The notes below the pieces were generated by a model that worked only from the letters and a program-made list of their open reading frames with translations, was not told the DNA's origin and searched no databases. A stretch of DNA of 64,000 nucleotides. Source: Podaxis mareebaensis. Taxonomy: Eukaryota; Basidiomycota; Agaricomycetes; Agaricales; Agaricaceae. The stretch covers positions 248,001-312,000 of the forward strand of contig JAEUWP010000366.1 of the NCBI GenBank assembly GCA_018524725.1, read 5' to 3'. Made by a program: the position numbers and the translations under genes. Positions 24,647-36,548 of this stretch are shown one piece after another. How positions within the stretch are numbered: the first letter of the stretch is position 1; the number at the start of each line of letters is the position of its first letter.

Positions 24647-25534
24647 ATGAGTCGTTTGGCTTCTTTCCGAGGACCTTCAACGCCCAACTCCTCTCCTGTT
24701 CAACAGGTAAAGCAGCAACGTCAAAATCAGAGTAAATCCATCCCAAACTCGCCATCCAAACAACTCGAATCTACGTATCACCGCAAAGTCAGAGCTTGCT
24801 TGCAGGAAATACGCACTGTTACGGAAACATGGGAGGACCTTGTACTTCTTGATGGGCTTAAATCTCTGAAGAAATTGGTCGACACCCGAACTGACCTTGA
24901 GTACGTCTGTCACCTGGTGATCGAGAAGGCGACGCTTACGGCTCTTCGCAAGGGAATTAGCAATGAACTAGCTCGGATACCAAACCGCCTCCCAAGAGCA
25001 TACATCATTGCCCCGAGATTAGAAATAATGGATCAATGCGTCGTAGAGTTAGATGCAGTGATAGGCAAGCTCGTAAGTCAAAACTCGTGTTCAAGGTCAC
25101 ACCTCCGACTGACGTCTTTCCCATGGACTGGACAGCAAAAGCAATTCCGAAGGCTCAATTCTTTGATAGAAACCCTCGAGTCAATCCTAATAGAAGCTCA
25201 TAAAGCCAAAGGATGGCAGTGGGTTCACGAAGAGCCTCTCTGGGTAACTTGGTCGCTCGAAAAATTTGGTATGTCATGCCGTCCTCTTTAAATATCAATT
25301 GGTTGCTCAAGTTGATCAGTCACCTCAATTTCGGACATTATAATACCTTACCATCGGTCCCTCAACTCTCATATTGATATCGTCAGTTCTTTGCGCAGTC
25401 ATTCTGCCTCTTTCGAAGAATCTCGGGAAGCACTCAACGAATGGGTTGCGCAACCCTGGCTTCAAGAAGACGGGTGGGAGGCCAAGTGGGAGGATATATG
25501 TGACGCTGAAGTGGAACGATGGGAGAAAGCATAA
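24647..25534 (+). CDS. Conserved-looking helical protein of unknown function
   Basis: The start at 24647 gives MSRLASFRGPSTPNSSPVQQ, a short disordered leader. A helical core follows: TYHRKVRACLQEIRTVTETW, EDLVLLDGLKSLKKLVDTRT, LEIMDQCVVELDAVIGKL, QFRRLNSLIETLESILIEAH, then WQWVHEEPLWVTWSLEKF. Removing an intron after position about 25267 joins this to VTSISDIIIPYHRSLNSHID. The end is WEAKWEDICDAEVERWEKA. Four exons are supported by donors and acceptors that keep the frame. The patterned Trp, Leu and Arg positions and the clean splices argue for a real, selected protein of about 250 residues. I cannot name the family. A distant relation to small ribosome-maturation factors such as AIRIM is conceivable but unproven. 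Confidence 0.8.
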
Positions 25535-27143
25535 AGGGACTCTCTACATTCAACACATATAGCAGGTTTGTCAAGTTGTGGTTGTGCGAATGCGCGAAGC
25601 CCATGATATATGGGAAGTAGCCCTGAGCACTTTGTCCTTGTTGCAAGGTTTACTCTGAATCATATACTTCGTCTTGATTAGCCTCCCTTCATCACAACGC
25701 CATTAGAGTTTTTTTTGCATTTCTGAAGAAGAAATCTTATTTAAAAACAGCAGATTCCCTTCGTATACCATGAAAGAAGCGCTGACAGGCGGGGATGGTG
25801 TGTATGTCTGATCGCCGTACATTGATCGATACTGATCGGTAGTTGTACAATACTCTAGCTGTTCCAAGTGAACGCGACTTCGGCTGGACTCCCTAATTCT
25901 CTCTAACGCACCCAGGGCAGTGTTGCCATTCGTCCATGAGCCCGCTGAGCTTTGAAATACTCCCTCGGTTGTTCTGGTCCAGTGCCCAAGCTCCCGCCAA
26001 CATGATGGAGTTGACCCAGGGGCCAATTTTATGGCTCTCTGTCGAAGTACACTGCATTCTCCCCAAAGCTTGTTATGCAGCACTTTCTGTTGTTTTCTAC
26101 GCCTCCGCCGGATGCATGACAGCTTGCTTGCAGTGTCGCAAGGACTGCTTGCGTTTCATGTGTTTCATTGCAAAAGGAACAGAGCTACGGGTCTCTATCA
26201 GTGAAGTATTGCCCTGCAATCCTGACCCTTGGCAGAAAAACAAGGGAAAGCCTTTTCATTGCGGGGTGGATGGCTCGTATTTGACCTCGTATAGCTTTCA
26301 ATTTGGGCGCTGTCTCAGAGTCGCCCCTGGGAGGCCTGCACCCGTATGGTTGACTTGGAAGATGTCTCTCTTCCAAAGAATGCTTGGATTGAGCCTCGCT
26401 CGCATAGTGATTACTGAGCGCAGTCTCATTGACACGAGGATCTTTGAATCCTTCATCAAGCAACTACATGCTTCGGATCGTAGCTTCGGATGCTACAATT
26501 ATCGTTGCTTGCCCTATTACTTTTTGAAGGCACGACGTGGACACTTAAATTTGTCCAGACAAGCAGGGCATGCTAAGACAGACGACAAATTTTCGTGTAT
26601 GCAGTTAGAAGATTAGTGGCGCGAATCCGGACGTTGCAGCTTCGTCGTAGCTTAGTACATCCACCTGATCTGCCTCTGGGACTTATTTCCTATGCTATTG
26701 TGCCATAATCTGTGAAGGTGTGTTATTAGTCGGCCAAACATGTTCTGTTGCCTGGGTATAGATAAAGAGGCTGCCCTCTTGCTGCTTTGCTCTGTTCCTG
26801 AGATTGTTATATTATTGACCTTGATGCTCTAGGAAGCGCTCGCTTCAGGGAAAATAGATGGAAGCATGTTCCCTCATAGAACCCTTAGACGTCGACAGTC
26901 CAGACTGGTGTAATCTTGAGCTGAATCACTTTTTTTCCGACAATTTATTACGTGTGGCCTGGTAGCAGTCCGCAATAAAGTCACGGTTTGGTGGGTATCC
27001 GGGATAGGTTGCTTGATGTTCCTCAACAATGTCAAAAAATAATGTAAAGTACCGGGTATAGCACATACTATCGTGGAGGGAGAAGAGGGCGTTCATGTAC
27101 ACCAGTGAATTATGGGTGTTGATGAAACTCTAGTGCCAACACA
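25535..27143. other. Long gap with unsupported open frames on both strands
   Basis: This 1.6-kb region lies between a plus gene and the 3' end of the F-box gene. It contains a 226-codon open frame on the plus strand (25936-26616) and open stretches of 92-126 codons on the minus strand, overlapping each other. None shows a domain, and no splice pair clearly links them. It could be a decayed gene, a lineage-specific gene or chance. Confidence 0.4.
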
Positions 27144-28834
27144 CTATAATTCCAGAATATACACTTCCCCTGTGTGTAAACCGAAACAAATCCGACATGT
27201 CGCTTCCTCGAACCAAATAGTGATACACTTATGCAACTCAAAAGGAAGGGCAATATGGGGCGGGATCAATTCATGAGCAAGAATTCTGTCCCCCTTTTCG
27301 GGCTCCGGGAGTGTCGCCTTCATCAGTCTGTATTCATCAGTCTCCCATGACCGTTCTAGCCAGATCATCCGATAGCCCATTCTTCCCAAGGCAAGATATT
27401 CCATATGCGAGCCGGACTTCATTGAGAGACCAGCCACAGGCACGACGGAAATCGACGGGGAAATTCTTGAACTCGAGGACCCGGGAGGGTTGGCAGTTGG
27501 CACAAGAGTCAATCGAAAAAACCATAATCTTTCCGAGCGACGCGAAAGCATCCCAAGGGTACTTTGCGTCGGCCGCAGTGTTTCAGCGGTGAATAAGATG
27601 TCATAAGACATCGAAAAGAACTCGGAAGTGTGGCGAGGATGCAACGACCCGATGTCTATGATGGGGAGCTTGTCCATGAAAAGGGTTGTAGGTGAGATAT
27701 CCCGTCGGAAGCTCGAAGGACAGAGTGAAGGGCTAGGTTGAATCACGTCCTTGATGTCTTTCCAGAAAAGGGAGCCTTCGTTCAACTTGGCAAACAAGAT
27801 TGCAACGTGCTCGGGGAAGAGCTTGAATGCAAATCGCGAACCTGTGAGGTCCTTGGTCCTCCACGTGAATATTTCGATTTCCGGAAGAAAAATGTTATTA
27901 TCGTACCTCTACTAGATTTTGTCTGAGCACGACAGCGGCATGGGTATCCACATTAACCAGCACGACCTGGTATGTCAGCGGTGGACTGGACCGATTGGTC
28001 TTTGCTAGCGATGCCGCGACAATGTTTCTGTTCACTTGTATCTCGGCAAAAATCCCTTGGTGCTCCATAGGATCGTAACCTGGGGCGAAGCTGCTTGTGG
28101 GAGATATTTCAAGGACGCGCTTAAGCGTAGACATAAGTGTGTCTTCGTATAAATAATCATCAGTCAGCGCCAGGTGAAAGACTTGAATCCGTCTGCATCA
28201 AACGTACAAGGAGTTAGCGTCTGATTAGATCTTTGGCCAGTAGATGTCCTAACCCAGAGGCTCTGGAGTTGTCGAACAGGGCGACTAAAGCATTGTCACC
28301 GTCATCTTGAATTCCCGCAGCGAACTTGCTGGGATTTCCCGTAACTTCAACCTTAGCAGCACAGTGCGCGCCGCCGTCCCCGTCCAGATGCCACGCGGAC
28401 AGATATGTAGCGTTTGTTGTTTGGTTTCGGGAGAGTGTGACCAGCCAATCATCCCTCAACAGTTGGACCCGAAACAGGAGGCCGCCATGGTCAATGCGAG
28501 CCAACCTTCGAATCTGAGTAGACTTGTTTCCCCAGTTGGCTTCAACTCGTAGGGCGTTTATCAAACTGCGTCGAATCTGGTAAAAGGGACGATATTCTCC
28601 CGTGCGCATCTTCCGGTCAGTATCCAAAGGCAAGCTAATCTCGAGTTGACGCCAAACATAATCCGAGGTCCCAAGAGCGTGCAAAGTGCGACAAGTCTGC
28701 TGTCGCCATCAGACTTGACTGAACAAATGCTCGAGTCATATAATTACCTGGTTCAACGTGAGCAGGTCTTGAGGCGTGATATAGGCGTAGATAGTTAGTA
28801 AGATGTCCTGGGGGAGGTCAAGAAACTTGACCAT
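27144..28834 (-). CDS. F-box protein
   Basis: The start at 28834 gives MVKFLDLPQDILLTIYAYIT, and after an intron TCRTLHALGTSDYVWRQLE completes an F-box of about 45 residues, the Skp1-binding part of SCF ubiquitin ligases. The rest (about 450 residues) is rich in beta-type segments such as THAAVVLRQNLVE, HVAILFAKLNEGSLFW and CRICFGLHTGEVYILEL, and resembles the C-terminal halves of the many Agaricomycete F-box proteins that have no named repeat. An in-frame Met further upstream (28975) would add a hydrophobic run but weaken the usual F-box placement near the N-terminus, so it was not used. The target protein is unknown. It is tandem with SYF1, 175 bp downstream of its stop. Confidence 0.82.
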
Positions 28835-29009
28835 GAGTGTAGGGATTGGTGAGCGAGGTGAACCCCCGAAATGATAAGGTGAGTGCCAGAAATGGATGTG
28901 TACCTGAAATAGCAGCTTCAGATAACGAGCGAGAAACAACCCATTCAAAGAGAGACTACAGAGGGAATAAGGCACGATCTATACAAAGTACAAGAAACAT
29001 AGACGCGAA

Positions 29010-32000
29010 CTAGATATCCTCATCATCCGATATATGAATCTCATCGACATTCGTTGACTGGATAGGAGCAGGAGCAGGAGCCGCAGTCTCACCACTAGCC
29101 TTCGGGGGTCCTGTGGTTTTAGCAGCGACGAACGCCGGTCCCTTTCCAGCTTGTCTTTCTGCAGCTGCCATGGCATCCTGAGGTTCTTCGTCTTCTTTTG
29201 GCCCTTGACTGCCCTGCCTAGTTGCTAACGTCTGAGCAGCAAGGTAACTGGCCTCAGTGTTGAATTGGGCTTGCACACTTCGCTTGATTCTGAGCATTTC
29301 TCTAAACGTGTCCTCTGAGCCCGTCTCGATCTCAAATGAATTCCACTCGCTCCAGAAGCGTGGATTAACACGAGGATCGCAGAACTGCGAAGCGTGTGCA
29401 TAGATCGCGCGAGCCCTGTCGATCTCGCCAAGCTTGCGTTCGAGAGCCGCGAAGTGGAGGCACATCTCGGCAGTTTGACGGTCCGGAAGAACTGCGGATG
29501 TTAAAATTAGGCGCCTGGAATGACTTCTGTGCATTATAGATTCATACCTTCAATAGCGCGTTCGTAAATGGGTCGGGTGGCTGGTAGCCCGAAGTTCTCC
29601 GCAGCTTTCGCGATGTAAATGGTGAACATCTATCAAAGTTCGTCTATAACTCACAACCTTTCAAGGTCCGAGATAGTGCTTACCTCGAACTTGTCTTCAT
29701 CATTGACGACCTGAGTTGCTCGCTCGTAGATCGACATCGCGCGCTTGGCCAGACCATATTCCTCTTCCAGTTTCGCATACATGAGGAAGATCGGTTTACA
29801 TGACTTGGGCGGACACTTCTCTAGTGCTTGTTCAAAGAGGTCTCGTGCGCGTTCAAGTTTGGTGCCACCCTGGAGATCAATTAGATGTGCGTCTGAATGA
29901 AAGATCTGAAATCAGGTTTACATAGCGCTTGACGAACTTGGACAAGTAGATATTCCAGATCTCGAAGGATACAGGGAAAGTGAACAATTCAACACCCCGT
30001 TCGTAAACCTGGTAAGCAAGTGAGCACATCAGTAATCTTGCATGACTTTGTGCCTCGCCTTGAAGCTCTCCTCGAAGTACTTGTTCTCTTCGAGAAAAGC
30101 AGCATAGTTTACAATGATCTGAGCGTTGGCAATGCGCAATTCAAGAATCTTGTCGTACACCGCTTTGGTCGATTCCACTGTTCCTATGGATTCCTCGAGG
30201 TCGACATAGAACGACCACAACTTGAGAGATTTGAAGAGGCGGGCCTGAGCAGAAAGCGTCTACTCAGTTCCCCAGTCAGTCTCAGGAACATGAACCCAAT
30301 AAGTATAAACGGACATGATCATGATAGTTGACTTTAGGATTCTTTGGAATAGCGGCAGCACGTTGCATGACTCGAATGGCCTCATCGTAATTCCTGGCAT
30401 TTAAAGGTCAGTAATACGAAAGAAGGTAAATGTCACTGGATGATGCACTCATGTCGAAGTTCCATCTCTGCCCATTCACACCAAATTTCGGCAAGGTCAT
30501 CGACAGCTTTGAAGTTGACTTTCGTAGCTTTCTCCAGAATTTTGCGAGCTGAGTCGAGGTCGGCTTCAGCTTGGCCCGATACACCCCCTTCCTCGTAGAA
30601 CCTAGCAAAGGATATGTACAGCCGGTGGAGATTTGGTGTGGCTTTGCGAGGATTGATGGTTTCAAGGGCTTGAGTATAGGTTTCTGCAACTTTTTCATCG
30701 TCTTCTCCCCACAACGCAACTCGTTTTTCCCACTCCTGCACGTCATTAGGATTCCGCCTGATCATCACATCGTTAAGCAGAAAAGGTCGCCTATCTGCCA
30801 ACTCCTCGAAATCCTTCATTTGCTGATCCAGCTCCCTCTCTGTTTCAGCCACCTCTTCCTCGTCTTCTTCATCCTTGAGACTTTCCATGAGGGCGTCCAT
30901 GAGGGACTGTCCGAACTCGCCATACGAGTCAAAGATTTGGTTGAAGTCACGAACCGTAAGCACGTTCTTGAGGCCAGTCTCGAAAGTATGCTTAGCCCTA
31001 TCGAATTCGGCGCGCTTGATCCAATAGGTTGCCAGACCAGTCCAAAGTCGTCCAGCTTGATCTTTGTAAACGCCCAAGCCGTCCTTCTTGATTATGTCTT
31101 CGATATTCAGCTTCCTTGGGTTGAGTGGATCCTCGTCGGGATCATAGGGCTTAGCCGTATCACCGTTGACCATCGCCGGCGCTGCTGGTCCACCAACTCG
31201 AATGAGTTTCCCGTCAATTGATGCTGGCTCTGGAATCTCCTTGGCAGACTCCTCCGCTTCCGCAATGGCCCTGTTGGATTCCAAAGTATCCTCCACATCA
31301 AGCCCAACTTGTTCCGAGAACTTCTCAACGACATCGATGAAGGATTCAAGGAGCTGGTAGGGACTTTTGCCTTCCGGGCTGGAATAATCTCCCTTAGAAG
31401 CTTTCCGGGCCAGGGATAAAAGGAGTTTGGCTGCTTCCAGAGGGCGTGGGTCGGAATTGACGGGGTTCAACAACAGCGTGGCATATCGTTCGGACAGTGA
31501 GGGATCGACGCTGAGGTAGCGCCTGTACACCGCAAAAGTAGTTGCGCCACCTTTCCTCTCGGCCCATAACAGGTAGCGTGTCCATATACGCGCATGCAAA
31601 GAAGGAGGAAGGGTGCGCAGGGCCCGGTCGAATGTTCGTCGCGCGTGAGTATAGCAAAGATTGGGTGGACATGCGGGATGGAAGAAAATTGACGTGTACA
31701 TGAGCCATAGTCGTGGTAGCTGGAAGAAAAGTTGTGAACAAAATGTACGGATTGTCCAGAGTTCGGGGAACATACCTTTGGTAAATACATGAGCGCCCGT
31801 TCAAAGGTCGCAACTAGACTCCTCCATTCCTCCCAGCCAACAATAGGATCCAATGGCCCCTCCCATTCTTCCAAGTCCTCGACTTCATCCTCGAGGGCAT
31901 CCTTCATGTCTGGCAGCTTCTTCTTTCCGCCAGCCCTCTTTTTGATGACGGGTTTTCCGCATACAAAAGACATGCGCATCATCAAGTAGGACTTCCATAG

Positions 32001-32351
32001 CTTGAAAGAACCCGCAAAGTGTACAAGAGCCGATTCATAGAGGTATGTCAATCGTTGAAGGCTTAGGCGAGCAGAAGAGGTGGCAAGAGGACCCAAGAGA
32101 GTTCGTACTTCCTCAGGAATTTCAAGGCCACGTTCTAGCTTTTCCTGAGCTGCATAATTTTCCCGCGTTGCCTGAAGAACCGTCCACCATGCACGGAATG
32201 AATTGGGATTTCGTAGAAGGTCCTCCTCACGATGGATATCCTTGGGAGTGAGTAGTTCGGGGTGGGTGGGTGGCGAAGGAACAGGGAATGTGAGGGGGAA
32301 GATGGAAGAAAGATCCTCGTAAGATGTTGGTTTTGTGGCGACTGAAGGCAT
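29010..32351 (-). CDS. SYF1: Pre-mRNA splicing factor SYF1 (HAT-repeat, NineTeen complex)
   Basis: SYF1 (human XAB2) is a long arched scaffold of the Prp19/NineTeen complex in the activated spliceosome. The start at 32351 gives [23 protein letters not shown] repeats follow along the whole length: [125 protein letters not shown] and [21 protein letters not shown] 27-residue acidic section ([15 protein letters not shown]) lies before the second half, as in relatives. The C-terminus is Ala/Pro-rich and ends HISDDEDI. Several introns fall between repeats in the 3' half. The start codon is 103 bp from the divergent BET4 start. Confidence 0.95.
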
Positions 32352-32454
32352 TTCGACGCGCCGTCACTGCAAACCCAGCCAGCCGTAGAGAGCCTCTCGG
32401 CATTTTCTGACCTCATTCGCTTTCCCACGCTCCTACCCCTTCTCCGCAACAACC
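32352..32454. promoter_or_regulatory. Shared 103-bp promoter gap of SYF1 and BET4
   Basis: Both start codons face away from this 103-bp interval, so it must hold both core promoters or their leaders. The right half is a CT-rich tract (CCCACGCTCCTACCCCTTCT) directly before the BET4 ATG. Confidence 0.6.
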
Positions 32455-33876
32455 ATGGTCAGTCAGACTGCCTATAAGACCATTATTTATCATTTCACTG
32501 ATGACGTATTCAGCATGGAATCAAACGTACGCGCCAGACGCAGGAGGACATACAAGCAAAGAAGCAACGAGAACAAGCACAGATCGCGGAATATCTCGCA
32601 CTGACTGAACAAGTCCTATCCCGAGTGTGTAATGGTTACTTGAACGAGCAATACTTCAATCTTACAAGGTAGTGAAGTAGAAGAAGCAGAAGGATTGGTC
32701 CGAGAATGCTCTCAGTTTGACCTCCAAGCTCCTCAAAGTGAACCCAGAATTTTACACTGTCTGGAACTACCGACGGAATATCCTACTTCGTGGTTTGTTT
32801 CCTCAGAGGTCAGATCAAAGACATACCACCCAGACTATTTATTGACGCTTCCTAGAACTCCAGACCAAATCAATCAGCTCCTCATTAATGACCTAATGAT
32901 GACAATGGGTGCTCTCAAGACACATCCTAAGGTCTACTGGATATGGAACCACCGACGATGGTGTCTTGAGAATATTCCACATGGCCCAGGAGAAGCTGAT
33001 GAAGAAGAGGTCGACGGCTGGAAAAAGGCAGCTTGGGAGAAAGACCTATTTGTCGTTGAACAAATGCTTGATGCTGATCCAAGGAATTGTGCGTCTTCCT
33101 TTCGGCCTGATGGCCAACCCCATTGACATACTCCCAAGTCCACGCCTGGGATTACAAGAGATATGTTCTGGCGAACATGCCAAGACCACGACCTCCGAAG
33201 ACAGAATTAACGTACACCAAGCAGAAGATTCTTTCCAACTTTTCCAACTTCAGTGCATGGCACCAGAGATCCAAGGTCCTATCATCCTTGTGGGCCAGCG
33301 GCAAGCTCAGTGAATCAAGGACCAAGGAAAACGGTGTGTGTATGTGCTTCTGGAAGGCAATCGCGTCTCACCTATCATTTATAGAATTCAAGCTCATCAG
33401 AGATGCGATGTACACTGATCCCCATGACCAGAGTGTCTGGATATATCATCGATGGCTCATTGGAAAAGGTAAGCTCTGTTTTTGCACACGCGCGCCACCA
33501 TATCAATCATGTTTGATAGACAGCAGCCAAGAAATATTGGAGCGCGAAATGGAGACGATTCAAGAACTACTGGCAGAACAACCTGACAGCAAGTGTAAGT
33601 ATCCCTGAATATCCTGTGATAAGCAATCACCAATTCTTGTGGAAACAGGGTGCCTGGAATCACTTGTTCATTACAAGCGCATGCTGTTAAAGAATTATAA
33701 GGAGAAGGTTAATGCTCAAGCACTGTTGGAAGAATGTCAAATGCTTTTAGCACAACTGAAGGAGTTAGATCCCATGCGATCACGTCGATACGAGGAAATC
33801 GGTATGTTCCCTTGTGGTGCCTTATCTTCAATCCTTCGATCTAAAGCAGATTACAGCAAGCCAGCTGACTCATTAG
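32455..33876 (+). CDS. BET4: Rab geranylgeranyltransferase alpha subunit
   Basis: This subunit pairs with the beta subunit to add geranylgeranyl groups to Rab GTPases, controlling membrane traffic. Exon 1 is only the ATG (32455-32457); the GTCAGT donor follows at once and the acceptor at 32511-32513 joins it to CATGGAATC, giving MHGIKRTRQTQED, the conserved MHGR-like start of the family. Prenyltransferase alpha repeats follow: NPEFYTVWNYRRNILL, HPKVYWIWNHRRWCLENIPH, FHAWDYKRYVLANMPRP, FSAWHQRSKVLSSLW, and DPHDQSVWIYHRWLIGK. The last part reads CLESLVHYKRMLLKNYKEKV and after a final intron ends EEIASQLTH with TAG at 33874-33876. All five WxxRR-type repeats are present. Confidence 0.92.
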
Positions 33877-34032
33877 TTCTGTTATACAACACGTAACAAA
33901 CAATAACAACACGATCCGAATTTTCAATAACGCATTTCTTTATTCCACGTTCATTCATACAAATTCACTTATACGAGGCAAATAGCGCATACAACAGGCA
34001 AACTCGATACAAAAAGATTGCCATAAAAATGC

Positions 34033-34144
34033 TCAGCACTTGCATTCACCGGGCTTGCATTGGCAACTAGGAGGGCATTAGACCTGTATGAGTGCAACGT
34101 CAAAACAATTCAACTTACGAGGCACCACAGTTGCAGGAGGACAT
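34033..34144 (-). CDS. Candidate metallothionein, 19 residues, two exons
   Basis: Exon 1 (34119-34144) and exon 2 (34033-34066) are joined by removing a 52-nt intron with donor GTAAGT and acceptor CCTAG. The product reads MSSCNCGASCQCKPGECKC: six Cys in CxC pairs and no aromatic residue, the pattern of short fungal copper or cadmium metallothioneins, which are usually 22-60 residues. A TATATATA run lies at 34323-34330, about 180 bp before the start codon. Unspliced, exon 1 stops almost at once, so a length-based ORF search does not show it. The gene is shorter than the described fungal forms, so an unseen upstream exon is possible. The Cys arrangement and intron length make chance unlikely but not impossible. 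Confidence 0.72.
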
Positions 34145-36548
34145 GCCGCAGTGCTGGTCAACAATGGTAGTAGCCTGTCATTTATGCTGATCAGCCCCTA
34201 CTCGTGCTTCGTGTCGCAGATGATCACGTACAGTGTACATGGTAATTCGAGGGTGAGTAAGGTCGTTTGTTATCGTCGAGAAACAAGAGGATGCTGGTTG
34301 TTCAGAGGCCTAAACACATCGGTATATATATCCTTTAGGCCCTATTTACCAATATTTGTGATGAACCCGTCCAGGAAAGGGTCTATTGTGGACTCGTGGC
34401 ACCGCTTCACGCCAAATCGGTTGCCTTTACATCAGGTGCTGTGATCCCCATACCGCCATTGTCGGGTTTGGATCATTTCTTATGTGAGTTGACTGCATTA
34501 CTACCTGTCCCCCATTCATCCAAGAAATCCCTCAGTCCACGTGATGGATTACTACTGGCTATCCAGAAAATGTCTCAGTGGAGTATTGATTACTCCATTA
34601 TTCAAACCGAAGGGTATGCGGACTGAATGCACTATACTGGTACTGTCATTCAGGAAATTGCTCATGGCCAACGTCTCCTCTCAATTGGTAATCTCATTAG
34701 GCGGCGTGGGTGTCACCACCATTAGGATTTTGCGTTTCGAGTTGATTCCATGGGAAGTGCCCGGCATGGTTGAAACACTGCCTCGCAGCCGAAATCCATT
34801 TGCCTCTTGCCCAACTGATATGTGCCACATTGATGCCTCTTGCCATTTTCTTGCCCTGCAAGACAAGCCTGAGAGTGCATAATCATATTTCTGACGGGCA
34901 AGCCTATTTTCCTCGGAGACCACATCGGCTGTCGTAAAACCTGGTTATGTATTCGGTGCCTAGCACTATCACCTGACCCGCGCCTGTGTTATTCTTGAGG
35001 AGCGTCTGTTTGAAGGATTCTGAGATGAGTAATCCTTATCCGCCCTTCTTGTTCCTATGTAACCAACAGGAGAATATTCCCTTAAGAGATATCCCGTCCA
35101 CTGTCATTTTCAGTTGAAAGATCTGTCAAGCCTAGCTGCCGCTTCAGACCCATTGAGGCAGCAATGCAGGATTACCGCTCTGAACCGGACGACGCCTTTG
35201 CCATTGTCGCTGAGGCGCTGAACCCACAGCACCCCGAGGAGTCAATGGAGTTATTATTATACTCTGCAGGCAGCGTCGGCTCGGCGTGAGCTGAGCACAT
35301 AAGACTGAAGTCCAGATCCTTTGGAGTGCAGTGATAAGACACAGTCCATGCAATTCGACGAGATTCTCTGCGGGTCAGTTATTGGTGTTTCTCAAATTGG
35401 ACACTTCGTTGATATGACAGAACGCCGCCATTGGCCCTGGTCGTCGTTCTTCGAAGATCGGTTGGCGAATGTCAGATACATTTTTCCACGGGTAAGCCAC
35501 AGGGCCTCAGCCCGTTCTCCTTGGGAGGTGATTAATGATTGTTGGTTCATGGTTGGCCCAGTTGGGTTGTGTCCTGTTGTGCCTCCTGATTCAGTTTCGG
35601 TTTTCTAATTGTGGGTTTATGCACGACGTGTGGGGATGGTCAGGGTCCTTTCGGAGCTTGGTTTCTTATCAGACGCCGAAACATGAGAGTACGTGACCCC
35701 AAGGCGGTTCGACGCGTGTAGTCCATAGATAGAATACGGGGTCCTTTCCCGCCGTTCATACGTTAGAGACACTCAACGCTTGCAACATTGCTTCGAGTAC
35801 CTCAATGGGTCCAGTGTTTAAAAGTTCTAAACCGCAGCTATTATTCCCCTACGCGAGCGAGAACGCGCACCGTGTTGCCTTGGGCTCAGTGATAGAGTGA
35901 CAGTGAAATGGTTGTGAGTTAGCTGTTTTAATTACACCGTTTCGATAAGATAATGATTGCTGCAAGGCCAGAACATACTTGGTGAACCCTAGGTGCGCAA
36001 GTGGTCTATTTCTACTCGTGAGCTGTCGCATTCGGAGGAGAGTGTAAGAAATATCAGAAATGTTATGATCAGGCAAATGTTTCTACGTTCCTGCCGCCTC
36101 TAGCCTTGGACTGAAGGAGGATGGGGATGTCGGGTATGCAATTCGAATTAGTGATGTCATTGACTCCCGGCGTCGGGTGTAGATCACAAGCGGGACAACT
36201 TATCCCACGAATATTGAGCCACCAAAACCTGGAAATGGAGTGTGGCTGGTCCTCCCCACATCGATGGTCGGGCGTTTTCAAGCGGCTCATGAAGATTGAG
36301 ACACGATAACTTTGCAGGAGTCAGTGGGTGCGCACTGACCCTCCATCCAAATCGGGGGATCGGCAATGGCCGGACGGTGCAGCAGCCTCGTGGCTTTGGC
36401 GTGTTGGACGTATTCAGAGGTACAGTCCCAAAAAATTGAGACTTGTTCCATCTCTATCGCTCCCCACATCGTCCGCACTTTGCAGAGCCTGCGTTGATTC
36501 GATTCCTATCTAGTCTGCTAAATTGTCAAGTCTCCAAACTTCTCAGAT
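34145..36548. other. Long gap upstream of EDC4, no other supported gene
   Basis: This 2.4-kb stretch holds the promoter of the Cys-rich gene and of EDC4. Several short ORFs of 60-118 codons occur on both strands, with no domain or consistent splice continuation. A decayed gene or long non-coding transcript cannot be excluded. Confidence 0.45.
34323..34330 (-). promoter_or_regulatory. TATA-like element of the metallothionein candidate
   Basis: TATATATA lies about 180 bp before the 34144 start codon. Allowing a usual fungal TATA-to-start spacing, the leader would be about 100-150 nt. Inducible fungal metallothionein genes commonly have TATA promoters. Confidence 0.4.

Noticed and set aside
30571..31221. 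216-codon plus-strand frame inside SYF1
   Set aside because: It is antisense to HAT-repeat coding sequence, with no domain and no splice continuation.
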